Below, piece after piece: positions 1-8,615 of a stretch of 64,000 bases of DNA. A program made the position numbers and the translations under genes. Numbering within the stretch: the first letter of the stretch is position 1; each line of letters begins with the position of its first letter. Source of the DNA: Gammaproteobacteria bacterium (GTDB lineage: Bacteria; Pseudomonadota; Gammaproteobacteria; Xanthomonadales; Wenzhouxiangellaceae). The notes under the pieces are model-generated. The model did not search any database and was not told the origin of the DNA. It worked only from the letters and a program-made list of their open reading frames with translations. Location: positions 28,258-92,257 of the forward strand of contig PWYW01000009.1 in the NCBI GenBank assembly GCA_003567685.1, read 5' to 3'.

Positions 1-149
1 TTCGAGTGACTTTGATTCCCCAAGTCATCTCTGTTGGAATGACGAGCTCTGGCTCCCTCTTTCCCTCAGTGTTGGCTGAAGGTTAGCCCGCCCAAGCTGA
101 ATTCCTACTGAATCCTTAAAAACCTGGATGTCTTCCATGCCCGCCCCGA

Positions 150-2486
150 TCACTCTTCGAATCGATCACCGAAAAGTTCATCGGGGAGCGGCTCGCTTGA
201 TTCCAGCGTCAGGGGAGTCAGCGTGAACTGACTGGTATTCCCATTGCTGTCTGAAGCCGTCGCGACAATCTGATCGCCAACAGAAATTGATGCCATGGGC
301 GAAAGTGTTCCCGTGATCCACTGCGCCGCGGCACTCGCCTCATAGACCAGTGAGCCCAGGTAAACTTCACCCTGCGCCGCGGTATCACCGCTGTGCTGGT
401 AGAAATCGATAAACAGGGGGTAACTTGCGTTGGCACTGGTTGTATTCACCCGAACGCGGTAATTCAACTCTCCGGTAGCCGGGTCCAGCGAACTCTCGTC
501 GGCATCGAACTCCGGCCAGTTGAGCAGGGTATTGGGCCCGTCCATCGCCCCGCCCGGGTCAATTTCATTCATCTCCGGCCTGAAAACGATGCCTTGGGCG
601 TTGTTGCGGAAGACATTCCCGCGCACGGTCACCCGCTCGAGGTTGCCGCCCAGTTCCTGGTCAAGCAAAACGCCAATTGACGTGCTGTTGGCGATGACAT
701 TGCCAATGGCCGGATTGGCACCAAGGTCAGTCCCGATGCTGCCGCCAATCAAATGGTCTACGGCTTCCTGCTGCGAGTCCTCGACGCGAAGCCACACGGC
801 CCTCTGGTTGGGTGCCGCCGTGCCGTCTGCCAACTCGCCGAAACGATTGCCCTGGATCCATATCCCGGAGGTCGACTGAAATGATCGAACGCCGACTTCA
901 TTGAAGCCAATGGTGTTTTCAAAGATATTGACCAGATTGTCGGGTTGGCTGACGACGATGCCAAAAGCGTTGCCACGATCGGTACCGTCAGCATCCACGC
1001 CGATGAAGTTGTTTCGTATGGTGGTAATACCCGTGCCGGTTTCCTTGACCCAAATGCCTACTGGGCTGTCGAATACCCGATTGGCATCAGCGGCGTCGGA
1101 TGAACCGATCTGTCCGGCCCCAAGCATCTCAATGCTGGCTTGGGTGGCAAGGCTCAGTCTGTTTCGCTGAATGACATTGCCTGTTCCACGCGCAGTGATA
1201 TTGAATGTGTGATTGGCAATGGTTGCATTACGGATGGAAGTGCCATTGCCATTGATTATGTCAATTCCCCATTGGGCACCGACATTGTCATCATCAGGCG
1301 TTACGCCGATCCGATTGCCACGGATCTGGTTGTTATTGGCCGGCGTTGCGCCCGTTCCAACGCGGATTTGTGCCACCGGGCTATTACCAATGAAATTGGT
1401 GGCAGATCCGCTACCGCCAATCGTGTTGCCCGAACTTTCCAGAATGATCGCCGCGTCCTCATTGCCATAGTCGGCCAGCGTAAAGGACCCCGTTGGCTGA
1501 AACTCTGGCGGGAGCCCAATCAGGTTGCGGGTGATATTGGTCTGCGGCGCCCGCACAATGATTCCACCCGAACGGGCGTACGAAACCACGTTGACTCCGA
1601 AACCACCAATGATGTTGTTCGGTCCGGCGCTGGCCGCAATTTGAATGCCTGCACCCTGGATCTGGCTGGGCTCGAACGGTTGGAAAACGGTCAGGCCAGC
1701 CCGGCGCAGCCCGATGATGTTTCCAAACATGAGGGTTGCTTCTGCGCCATTGCGAACATGAATGCCGTCACCATCAACCTGGGTAATGACGTTGTCCCGG
1801 ATAATTGTCACCTCAGAACCGGTGCCGGAAGCACCATTGACATCAATGCCATGACTACCGATTCGGCCGCCGGCGTTGGAGCCCCCGCCCAACCAGACAA
1901 TGCCGATCGCATTGTTGCTGATCATGTAGCCGCTGCCACCGTTCAGGAGAATGCCGCTGCCGGTAAAGCTGACGATACCGATTGCGTTGACGGTCGAACC
2001 CGAGCCGCCGCCGTTGGAAGAAAAGCGAATGCCGCTGACGGTACTGGACGAAGGGCCCGTGTATCGGATACGAAGGGGCACATTGCCGTTACCCTGATAA
2101 TTCGGGTGAGTCGATCCGTCAATCGTGACCTGGTTCTGGATGAAGGGCAGCCCGGTTTCAATACCAATCTGCGAGTTGCCGTTAGTCGTAGGAATACTCT
2201 GGGAAAAAATGATATTGACGGGTTCATCCGCGTCATTGGCCGACTCGATGGCCGCTCGCAAGGTGCACTCGGGCACCTGGGGCGGCACGATGTTTCCGGT
2301 AAAGCAGAACAAACCCGAACTGGCCGCTTCCTGTCCATCATCCCCAAGCGAATTCACCGCAAAGGTAAGCTGCCCAAAGGCAGGAACCGAAGCCAGCAAA
2401 AACACGAAGGCCAAACCGACGCCGGGGGCGGCCTTTTGCCGCCAAACCTTGCTGAGCCAGTTGAAACACGAAAAACAGTTATTCAT
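150..2486 (-). CDS. Secreted right-handed beta-helix protein with CSLREA-like N-terminus (paralogue 1)
   Basis: A 778-residue exported protein of unknown role. Residues 1-38 form a signal peptide with a long hydrophobic core ending in VPAFG. A CTLRAAI motif near residue 74 matches the CSLREA-type N-terminal motif seen in many secreted bacterial proteins. The body (about 90-700) is made of repeated short Gly/Asn-rich strands such as NNAIGI and NFIGVDADGTDRGN, typical of right-handed parallel beta-helices. The last residues, LFGDRFEE, resemble the IFQDRFE end of the protein at 50629-53433, and both share the VNSLGD and CTLRAAI segments, so they are paralogues. A GGAGAG ribosome site lies just before the ATG. 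Substrate and location (surface or secreted) cannot be read from the sequence. Confidence 0.85.
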   Translation of the reverse strand: MNNCFSCFNWLSKVWRQKAAPGVGLAFVFLLASVPAFGQLTFAVNSLGDDGQEAASSGLFCFTGNIVPPQVPECTLRAAIESANDADEPVNIIFSQSIPTTNGNSQIGIETGLPFIQNQVTIDGSTHPNYQGNGNVPLRIRYTGPSSSTVSGIRFSSNGGGSGSTVNAIGIVSFTGSGILLNGGSGYMISNNAIGIVWLGGGSNAGGRIGSHGIDVNGASGTGSEVTIIRDNVITQVDGDGIHVRNGAEATLMFGNIIGLRRAGLTVFQPFEPSQIQGAGIQIAASAGPNNIIGGFGVNVVSYARSGGIIVRAPQTNITRNLIGLPPEFQPTGSFTLADYGNEDAAIILESSGNTIGGSGSATNFIGNSPVAQIRVGTGATPANNNQIRGNRIGVTPDDDNVGAQWGIDIINGNGTSIRNATIANHTFNITARGTGNVIQRNRLSLATQASIEMLGAGQIGSSDAADANRVFDSPVGIWVKETGTGITTIRNNFIGVDADGTDRGNAFGIVVSQPDNLVNIFENTIGFNEVGVRSFQSTSGIWIQGNRFGELADGTAAPNQRAVWLRVEDSQQEAVDHLIGGSIGTDLGANPAIGNVIANSTSIGVLLDQELGGNLERVTVRGNVFRNNAQGIVFRPEMNEIDPGGAMDGPNTLLNWPEFDADESSLDPATGELNYRVRVNTTSANASYPLFIDFYQHSGDTAAQGEVYLGSLVYEASAAAQWITGTLSPMASISVGDQIVATASDSNGNTSQFTLTPLTLESSEPLPDELFGDRFEE

Positions 2487-2601
2487 GGTCTCTCCAATCC
2501 CATAGTGAACCAGCGGACGAAATGGCCGCTACTTCAGTTACTACGGATAGGACCCAATAAACCTGCCAGCACCCAGCCCGACTGGGGCAGATACTACCAG
2601 G

Positions 2602-3828
2602 TTAATGGCGGACTGGCTGACGCGCCCAATAGGTCAACGAGCGCCACAGCCATTCGGCGGGACCAAAACGGAAATAATGCAGCCAGGCCAGGCTGAACAG
2701 AATATTGGCCGCCCAAGTTCCCAATAGGATCCAGGCCAGTTCGGGAAACTCCAGCTGCTGATAAAAACCCAGCGCCCAGCCGTGGAAAATGACGGCACCG
2801 ATGACGGAGTGCATCAGGTAGTTGGTCAGCGCCATTCGGCCAACGGCGGCCAGGGCAATTTGCAAGGGTCGGAAGACCGAAAATCGGGCCAGGAGCATGA
2901 CGACCCCAAGATACCCAAGGGCCATGGGCACGGACAGCAACATGGACACCGTGAACCAGACGGCGGAGCGATAACTGGCGAAATCACCAGCCTGCAACCA
3001 GGCAAAGGCGGCTATCGACAGCGGTAGCCCAATCCCGAAGCTGATGCCACTGAGCTTCAAATAAAAACGGGTGGACCTCTCGCCGGTCAGCACTCCCTGC
3101 TTGGCCAGACTCAGTCCGATCAGCATGGTGCCCGCCAGGCCCCAGAACACCACGAAGGGGAACATGGCCATCATTTGGGCCACGTGCACAATGCGATATC
3201 TCACGCCATCCAGGAAAGAGCCAGCATGGCCTTCAATCTGCATCTGGCGGAACTCTGCCATCATTTCCGGCTCGCTCGTTTCGAGAAAAGCCATCAGCAA
3301 GCCCATCAGCAGATAACCAAGCAGTGAAAGCCCATAAGCACCGGCCCCAATCCACATCAGGTGTCGAGCCGGCATCTTTCGTAACCACCACAACCCCAGC
3401 ATCCCGCAAAGCGCGTAGGACAACAGAATGTCGCCAAAAAACAGGAATACAGCGTGCGCTCCACCAATCACCGCCAGCCAGAACATGCGCTGATACCAAA
3501 GTCTGGCACCGGCCTTCAGGCCAGGTTCGTTGTGCTTGCCGTCGAAAAACAGGACGCTGGCGCCAAACAGCATAGAAAAGAGAAAAATGAAGTTGCCGAC
3601 ACCCAGAACGGCCTGAATCCAGATGAACGGGGCATTGGCACCAGCGAAATCCAGACCATGACGCGGATCCACGGAGTCCATGGGCTGGGAGAACACGAAA
3701 ATATGAACCAGCATGAGACCTAGAACCGCCACGCCGCGGAGCATGTCGACGGCAATCAAACGGTCCGCTTGCGGTCTGGGCATGTTGGCCGGCGTTGGCG
3801 ACACGAGCGACTCAGCGGCGGTGGTCAT
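2602..3828 (-). CDS. DUF418 (YeiB-type) multi-pass membrane protein
   Basis: A 408-residue integral membrane protein. Its N-terminus has the family opening RLIAVDMLRGVAVLGLMLVH (about residues 23-42), followed by roughly eight to ten hydrophobic segments. The C-terminal 160 residues match the DUF418 layout, including GRMALTNYLMHS and a final FRFGPAEWLWRSLTY block. Members are predicted inner-membrane acyltransferase or transport-like proteins without an agreed function. The start is an ATG with no obvious strong ribosome site. It lies on the same strand as the beta-helix gene downstream, 115 bp away, with no clear functional link. Family assignment is firm; activity is unknown. Confidence 0.85.
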   Translation of the reverse strand: MTTAAESLVSPTPANMPRPQADRLIAVDMLRGVAVLGLMLVHIFVFSQPMDSVDPRHGLDFAGANAPFIWIQAVLGVGNFIFLFSMLFGASVLFFDGKHNEPGLKAGARLWYQRMFWLAVIGGAHAVFLFFGDILLSYALCGMLGLWWLRKMPARHLMWIGAGAYGLSLLGYLLMGLLMAFLETSEPEMMAEFRQMQIEGHAGSFLDGVRYRIVHVAQMMAMFPFVVFWGLAGTMLIGLSLAKQGVLTGERSTRFYLKLSGISFGIGLPLSIAAFAWLQAGDFASYRSAVWFTVSMLLSVPMALGYLGVVMLLARFSVFRPLQIALAAVGRMALTNYLMHSVIGAVIFHGWALGFYQQLEFPELAWILLGTWAANILFSLAWLHYFRFGPAEWLWRSLTYWARQPVRH

Positions 3829-3884
3829 GATGGGGTCCGTCCTCGAAAATCACGAAGCATCACGATAACTTCGCGTTGCACTCG

Positions 3885-3962
3885 CCAACAGTCCCTAAAG
3901 TCACTGTTGGCTGCACCATTCCGGGCCCGGAAATCGCGCAGACCCACCATGGGCCTGCGCGA
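3885..3962. repeat. Cluster of three consecutive hairpins
   Basis: Three inverted repeats lie within 78 bp: CCAACAGT/ACTGTTGG (3885-3892 and 3903-3910), the perfect palindrome TTCCGGGCCCGGAA (3919-3932), and a 13-bp stem with one G-T pair (3934-3946 and 3950-3962). The last begins 8 nt after the stop of the membrane-protein gene ending at 3970, so on the minus strand it may act as a transcription or mRNA-3'-end structure. No T-run follows, so a classical intrinsic terminator is not shown. Confidence 0.5.
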
Positions 3963-3969
3963 CCAGTAC

Positions 3970-4302
3970 TCAGTTGATGAAGGTAAGCTTGCCCTGGAAA
4001 ATCGGGCCGATCAGAGGAATCGGCTGCTGTTTTTCCTGGATGGCGTTGATCAGACCGATGACCCACAGCACGATCAAACCCAGGTTGACAAAAAAGAAAA
4101 GCAGACCAATGAATGGAATGATCGCGCCGAGGATCATGCTGAGGAGACTCAGCGCGATGGCTACAATGATCAAACCCAGTGACTGCTCGATGTGAAAGCC
4201 GGCGGCTGCCGAGCGATCGTCGTTGGTCTTGTGCAGGACGAACGCGATGATCCAGCCAATAATCGTGATGTAGCTGATGATACCGATGGCCTTGTTTGAC
4301 AT
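3970..4302 (-). CDS. Small DUF4870-like membrane protein
   Basis: A 110-residue protein with three hydrophobic segments: residues about 4-20 (IGIISYITIIGWIIAFVL), then two long ones at about 41-90. The order, a first helix, a soluble HIEQSLG stretch and two closely spaced helices, matches small inner-membrane proteins of the DUF4870/Tic20-like kind. The reading frame is open further upstream, but the ATG at 4302 is preceded by a strong AGGAGG site 4 nt away and begins the conserved part, so I chose it. Function unknown. Confidence 0.75.
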   Translation of the reverse strand: MSNKAIGIISYITIIGWIIAFVLHKTNDDRSAAAGFHIEQSLGLIIVAIALSLLSMILGAIIPFIGLLFFFVNLGLIVLWVIGLINAIQEKQQPIPLIGPIFQGKLTFIN

Positions 4303-4501
4303 GACTCCCTCCTGTGAAATCGCTTGTCGGTCGTTGGATTCAGGCCCCTTACATTGCACGAAAACCACGCTCATTACCAGCGGTAAACGCGCTGCTTGGC
4401 AACAGTGCATCTCACAGAAGCCCGGCTTAACTGCAGCCTCTGTCAGATCGCTCACGGGAAGGGATCACAATAAAGGCAGTTGCTCCGAAGAGAAATACAC
4501 C

Positions 4502-4684
4502 ATGTTTGGATTTTTCAAATCAGACCCGGCCAAGGCCCTGCGCAAGAAATACGACGCCAAGCTTGACCAGGCCCTGGCGGCTCAGCGCAATGGCGATATT
4601 CGAGCCTACTCGACCTTGACGGAAGAGGCCGAAGCGATCTGGAAAGAGCTGGAACCGCTGGAAAACGCCAGGAAAGAAGACTGA
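4502..4684 (+). CDS. Small DUF6435-like protein
   Basis: A 60-residue soluble protein starting MFGFFKSDPAKALRKKY, rich in charged residues and predicted to be two helices. The opening (FGFFKSDPxKxLxKxY) and the closing ExxAxxxWKELExLE pattern match a widespread family of about 60-residue proteins of unknown function (DUF6435 type). The open frame extends upstream, but those residues are not protein-like, and a GAAGAGAAA stretch lies before this ATG. An intrinsic terminator follows 16 nt after the stop. It is transcribed divergently from the small membrane protein upstream. Confidence 0.75.
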   Translation: MFGFFKSDPAKALRKKYDAKLDQALAAQRNGDIRAYSTLTEEAEAIWKELEPLENARKED

Positions 4685-4700
4685 GCAAACAGAGAAAACG

Positions 4701-4725
4701 GCCGCCGGCATTGGCTGCCGGCGGC
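4701..4725. terminator. Intrinsic terminator, probably bidirectional
   Basis: A perfect 10-bp stem (GCCGCCGGCA with TGCCGGCGGC) and 5-nt loop. It is followed on the plus strand by TTGGTTATTT and on the minus strand by GTTTTCTC. It lies between the convergent ends of the small gene ending at 4684 and the XRE regulator ending at 4753, so it can serve both. Confidence 0.8.
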
Positions 4726-4752
4726 TTGGTTATTTAGGCGGCTAATTAGCGT

Positions 4753-5379
4753 TCAATCCTCGCCAGACAGCGACTTGTCGGCCTGGCCTTCACCCACCAG
4801 CCAGCGGGACAGCACCCAGGGCCAGAGCATGAACAGGGCGCCCGCGCCAACCAGGACGGCACCGGGCAGCCACCACCAGACCCCGGAGACGCCGAAGCCC
4901 AGCAATAACACGGCAAGCCCGCAAATCAGCACCGACAAACCGCTTTGAGCCAGCTCGGAGTGCAGCCAGGGTTTCAGCCCGGCGGCGCGACGCATGGCAT
5001 TGAGTTGCCCCACACCGTGCAATACCAGCGCGCTAATCTGGAAGGCCGAGCCGGAAACCAAAAGAACTGGATTCAAATCCGCTAACAGACCCACCACCAG
5101 GATCAAGGTACCGACCATCATCAAGGTGACCCACGGCATTTCACTGTCGGCAAGACTGACCCGTCCGGCAGCGGAGCGGAAACACAGCCGCCCAAGCGGC
5201 ACGTCAAAGGCTGCGGCCAGACTCAGCTTGGTTTCGCGCGAGCCGCGGCCTTCGGCCTCGACGCGTTGAATGGTGCGCAGGCTCAAACCGGCGACTTCGG
5301 CCAGGTGTTCCTGGGACCAGCCTCGTGCTTCGCGCAGGCTTCGGACGTTTTCGGCATTGATGGACATTTCTTTGATCAT
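4753..5379 (-). CDS. Membrane-anchored XRE-family transcriptional regulator
   Basis: A 208-residue protein. Residues about 11-44 form a Cro/C1-type helix-turn-helix (LREARGWSQEHLAEVAGLSL, then RTIQRVEAEG). A linker follows, then about four transmembrane helices in two pairs (residues about 80-120 and 150-195). Such XRE-plus-membrane proteins are thought to regulate from the inner membrane. I chose the ATG at 5379, preceded by a CAGGAGC site about 9 nt upstream, over an open frame 11 codons longer. The short membrane protein at 5511-5744 lies upstream on the same strand. Target genes and signal are unknown. Confidence 0.8.
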   Translation of the reverse strand: MIKEMSINAENVRSLREARGWSQEHLAEVAGLSLRTIQRVEAEGRGSRETKLSLAAAFDVPLGRLCFRSAAGRVSLADSEMPWVTLMMVGTLILVVGLLADLNPVLLVSGSAFQISALVLHGVGQLNAMRRAAGLKPWLHSELAQSGLSVLICGLAVLLLGFGVSGVWWWLPGAVLVGAGALFMLWPWVLSRWLVGEGQADKSLSGED

Positions 5380-5510
5380 ACTGGGCTTGCTCCTGAAAGG
5401 GAATGAGCCCATAGCGTGTTACAAGCCGTTCTGGCAGACCACGACACTGCCCGGCCAAATGGCCGCCAGCGACCCGCCACTTTAGTGACAAAGCACTGAC
5501 GACCCTTGGT

Positions 5511-5744
5511 TCACGGCTGTCCCAGCATCGCAATACCAACGCCGCCGAGCACGCCAAACAGCACGCCAATGACAATCATGATCAGCATCCACAGCAGGGT
5601 GGCCTTGGCCCAGTTGGCCTTGCTGACCGGCGTGCTGCCGGAAAACGCCCAGACCAGCAGCATGATGAGGTTGACCAGGGGAATTGCCATGATCAGGAGG
5701 GTGAGCATCCAGTTGCCCAGGGTGACGGGTTGTTGTTCGTTCAT
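5511..5744 (-). CDS. Small two-helix membrane protein
   Basis: A 77-residue protein with two transmembrane segments (about 12-34 and 50-74) separated by a short polar loop (SGSTPVSKANWAKATL). An AAGGAG ribosome site lies 5 nt before the ATG. It resembles the many small hydrophobic proteins annotated as DUF-type inner-membrane proteins, but I do not recognise a specific family. It is 131 bp upstream of the membrane-anchored XRE regulator on the same strand, so the two may share a transcript. Confidence 0.7.
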   Translation of the reverse strand: MNEQQPVTLGNWMLTLLIMAIPLVNLIMLLVWAFSGSTPVSKANWAKATLLWMLIMIVIGVLFGVLGGVGIAMLGQP

Positions 5745-5858
5745 GTCGGCTCCTTGTAGGTTGATGACTCTGGCGGGGCCACCGAATCGGCAGCCCTCTA
5801 GAGGTTTAAACGTAGTCCGACCGGAAAACCTGCAACCTCCCCCTCGTGCTGGCGAGCG

Positions 5859-7478
5859 TCAGTCTGGAGTGAGGCCGGGCTGGCGCAGCACCCGATTCTC
5901 CCCTTCCCAGGCCTCGCGAACCCGTTCGCGCAGTTCGGCCCGTAGCTCGACGGCATCGAAGATGACCCCGTCCTTGATGGTGTAGCTAACGCCGCCGGCC
6001 CGATAAACCCGGTTGTCGGCATCGACCCGAATGGCGCCGGTGCCGTAGAGCAGCTTGAAGTTCTGCAATGGGTTATCGGGCACAACGACCAGATCGGCCA
6101 GCTTGCCGACCTCGATGGTGCCCAGTTCGCCGTCGACGCCCAGCGCCTCGGCCCCGCTGAGGGTGGCCGAACGAATCACTTCCAGCGGATGAAAGCCGGC
6201 TTCCTGCAGCAATTCCAGCTCGCTGACGAAGCCGAAACCGTAGGTTTTGTAAATGAAGCCCGAATCCGAACCGGTGGCGACCCGCCCGCCGTGATTCTTG
6301 TAGTCGTTGAGAAACGCCATCCAGCGACGGTAGTTGTCTTTCCAGTCGATTTCGATGGCGGTGGTCCAGTCGAACCAATAGGAACCGTGCGCGGTTCGCG
6401 ACGGCTCGAAGAAATCCCACAGGGCCGGCTTGGTGTAAAGCGGATGCCATTCGGCGGTGCGCTCGCGCATCAAGTCGCGGTTGGCCTGGTAGATGTTGAG
6501 CGTGGGCACGATGGTGAAATCCAGAGCGATCAGTTCATCGCGTACTTCATGCCAGCGCGGGTCGTCGGGGCCGGCGGCCTGGCGCCACAGCCGGCCGGCC
6601 TCGGCGAAGCGGTCCTGCTCGTCGCTGTAGTTGTAGTCGTGGGGGTAATTCTGAACCCGGCGGTCGGTGAACATCGATTCCGGCAGGCCGTACCAGTGCT
6701 CCATGCTGCCCAGGCCCATGCGCGCGGCATCCAGCATGTGGGTGCGTGTGACGTGGAGCTGGGCCAGATGCATGGTCGTGCCGATGCCGACCTCGCCCGC
6801 CTCGTCGATGGCCGCTTCAAGCACGTCCGGGCGGGCGCCGAAGAACTTGATGCCGTCGGCACCGGCCGAGGCGATGTCGCGCACCCACTGGCGGGCCTGT
6901 TCCGGCGTGGTAATCGGCCCGTCGTGGCCGCGACCGAAGGTCACGTAAACGTGCAGCCGGGGCGCCAGGATGCGGTTGTCGGCGCTTTTTTGCTGGTGGT
7001 CAAGCATCCAGTCGATGCCGGCACCGCTGCCGGGGTCGCGTACGCTGGTGACACCGTGGGCCAGCCAAAGGCGAAACACGTAGTCGGCCGACACGCCCTG
7101 GCCCTGGCCGCCGACGTGGCCGTGCAGGTCGACAAAGCCAGGCAGGATGTACTGGCCGCTCAGGTCCAGCTCGCGGGTGTTTTCATCGGCCTGCGGGCGG
7201 CGGCTGTCGTCGACGAACACGCCGCCCATCGCCACGTTGCGAATTTCCCGGATTCGGTTGCCTTCAATGACGATATCGACCGGCCCCGACGGCGGCGCGC
7301 CGGTGCCGTCGATCATGATCGGCCCGCGCAGGATCAACCGCTCGAAGGGACCCTCGCCGGCGTGGTTCTCCGGCACCTCGCCTGGCCAGACGGGCGCCTC
7401 GTCGGCGGCTGCCATTGATGCAAGACAGACAACAAGCAGGCACAGGGCCAGCGATCGGGCAATGGCGTTGTGGATCAT
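5859..7478 (-). CDS. Exported amidohydrolase (imidazolonepropionase-like)
   Basis: A 539-residue metal-dependent hydrolase. A signal peptide occupies residues 1-25 (ending SMAAA). The TIM-barrel amidohydrolase marks are in order: the metal-binding HxH in FVDLHGHVG, a lysine in GIKFFGARPD, histidines in TTMHLAQLHV and GSMEHWYG, and the catalytic aspartate in ATGSDSGF. A C-terminal composite beta domain carries GTIEVGKLADLVV, the usual family ending. Substrates of exported members include acyl amino acids and dipeptides; nothing here identifies one. It is followed 45 bp upstream on the strand by an unrelated PLP-enzyme gene. Confidence 0.88.
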   Translation of the reverse strand: MIHNAIARSLALCLLVVCLASMAAADEAPVWPGEVPENHAGEGPFERLILRGPIMIDGTGAPPSGPVDIVIEGNRIREIRNVAMGGVFVDDSRRPQADENTRELDLSGQYILPGFVDLHGHVGGQGQGVSADYVFRLWLAHGVTSVRDPGSGAGIDWMLDHQQKSADNRILAPRLHVYVTFGRGHDGPITTPEQARQWVRDIASAGADGIKFFGARPDVLEAAIDEAGEVGIGTTMHLAQLHVTRTHMLDAARMGLGSMEHWYGLPESMFTDRRVQNYPHDYNYSDEQDRFAEAGRLWRQAAGPDDPRWHEVRDELIALDFTIVPTLNIYQANRDLMRERTAEWHPLYTKPALWDFFEPSRTAHGSYWFDWTTAIEIDWKDNYRRWMAFLNDYKNHGGRVATGSDSGFIYKTYGFGFVSELELLQEAGFHPLEVIRSATLSGAEALGVDGELGTIEVGKLADLVVVPDNPLQNFKLLYGTGAIRVDADNRVYRAGGVSYTIKDGVIFDAVELRAELRERVREAWEGENRVLRQPGLTPD

Positions 7479-7523
7479 GGCAGCGTCTCGTACAGCGGGA
7501 CTGAACAGTGTAGCGGCAGCGAC

Positions 7524-8615
7524 TCAGTCAGGCAGACGGGCCAGCTCGGTCAGGGCGCTTTCCAGTTCGGCCAGGTCTGCCGCCGCCCCCAGGCACAGGC
7601 GAAGCCCCTGGTCTCGCGCTGGTCTCAAGGTGAAGGCATCCGGCGCAGGCAGCACAATTCCGCCGGCGGCAGCCTGCGCATGACGCTGGGCGCTTGCTTC
7701 CGGGCTACCGGGCCACCAGCGGTGCGGACACCAGGGGCTGGCGGCCGGCCACATGCGCTCGCCAAGAATCTGGTTGGCCAGACGATTGCGCTTTGCCAAT
7801 TCTTCACGGCAGTCTATGAGCAGGGAGAAGGCATGGTCAGCAGCCACCAGGCGGGAAAACAGGGCATGGCCGGGCTGCGGCATGCCCAGACCACGTGGCC
7901 AAAGCCGCTCAAGCAAGGCCTCACGCTGGCCCGGCAGCGGTCGAATCCAGGCGACCCTCAAGCCCGGCATCAGCGCCTTGGATGCCCCGCCGACGTAGAC
8001 GCACTGATCAGGCAGCAGGCTGTGCATGCTGGGCATCTCATTGGCATCGTCGACATCCAGGCCGGCATAGACATCGTCTTCGACAACAACAATGCCCTGG
8101 GCGCGACACACTTGGGCCAATTCGCGACGCCGCGACGCGCTGTAATTCGCGCCCGTGGGGTTTTGCAGGCTGGGCACCATCACCACGCACCGTGCTCCGC
8201 TTCCGGCAGCGGCCGCCGCCAATGACTCGGGCAGCATGCCGTCGCGGTCCACGCTGACCGGCAAAGCTTTCAGTTGCAGGGCGCGGGCGATATCCTTGAG
8301 TGCCGGGTAGCCCGGGGATTCCAGTAGCACCGGATCGCCAGGCTCAAGCTGCTGCTTGAGCACCAAAAACAAGGCGCCCAGCGCGCCATCGCAGACCACC
8401 CAGTCGGCGGCCTGGTCTGACTGATCAGGGCGGACCACCGCCAACCAACGGCTGATCGATTCGCGCAAGCTCTCGCTGCCGCCCAGCTCGCCGTAGTCGG
8501 CCAGCCGTCGGCAGTCGGTCGGATCGGCGGCCAGCCCGGCCATCGCGGCCGACAGCGCCGCGGCAGCCTGATCCAGCGGCGGCACGTTAACCGACAGGTC
8601 GATGCGGCGCGTCAC
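7524..8615 (-). CDS. Fold-type I PLP enzyme, MocR-like aminotransferase domain without HTH
   Basis: A 363-residue class I/II aminotransferase-like protein. The PLP marks are: Asn152 in QNPTG, Asp181 in VVEDDVY, Schiff-base Lys213 in GGASKAL and Arg220 in PGLR. The sequence is closest in style to the catalytic half of MocR/2-aminoadipate-type transaminases, but no GntR helix-turn-helix precedes it. The start is a GTG that overlaps the stop of egtB by 4 nt (GTGA), so the two are probably translationally coupled. Given that neighbour, a C-S lyase role in ergothioneine synthesis (the job done by EgtE in mycobacteria) is possible, but the sequence does not distinguish lyase from transaminase. Confidence 0.85.
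   Translation of the reverse strand: MTRRIDLSVNVPPLDQAAAALSAAMAGLAADPTDCRRLADYGELGGSESLRESISRWLAVVRPDQSDQAADWVVCDGALGALFLVLKQQLEPGDPVLLESPGYPALKDIARALQLKALPVSVDRDGMLPESLAAAAAGSGARCVVMVPSLQNPTGANYSASRRRELAQVCRAQGIVVVEDDVYAGLDVDDANEMPSMHSLLPDQCVYVGGASKALMPGLRVAWIRPLPGQREALLERLWPRGLGMPQPGHALFSRLVAADHAFSLLIDCREELAKRNRLANQILGERMWPAASPWCPHRWWPGSPEASAQRHAQAAAGGIVLPAPDAFTLRPARDQGLRLCLGAAADLAELESALTELARLPD

Noticed and set aside
1140..2696. A 518-codon open frame on the plus strand opposite the first beta-helix gene
   Set aside because: It is antisense to a gene with signal peptide, CSLREA-like motif and clear repeats; its translation has no fold-like pattern and no ribosome site.
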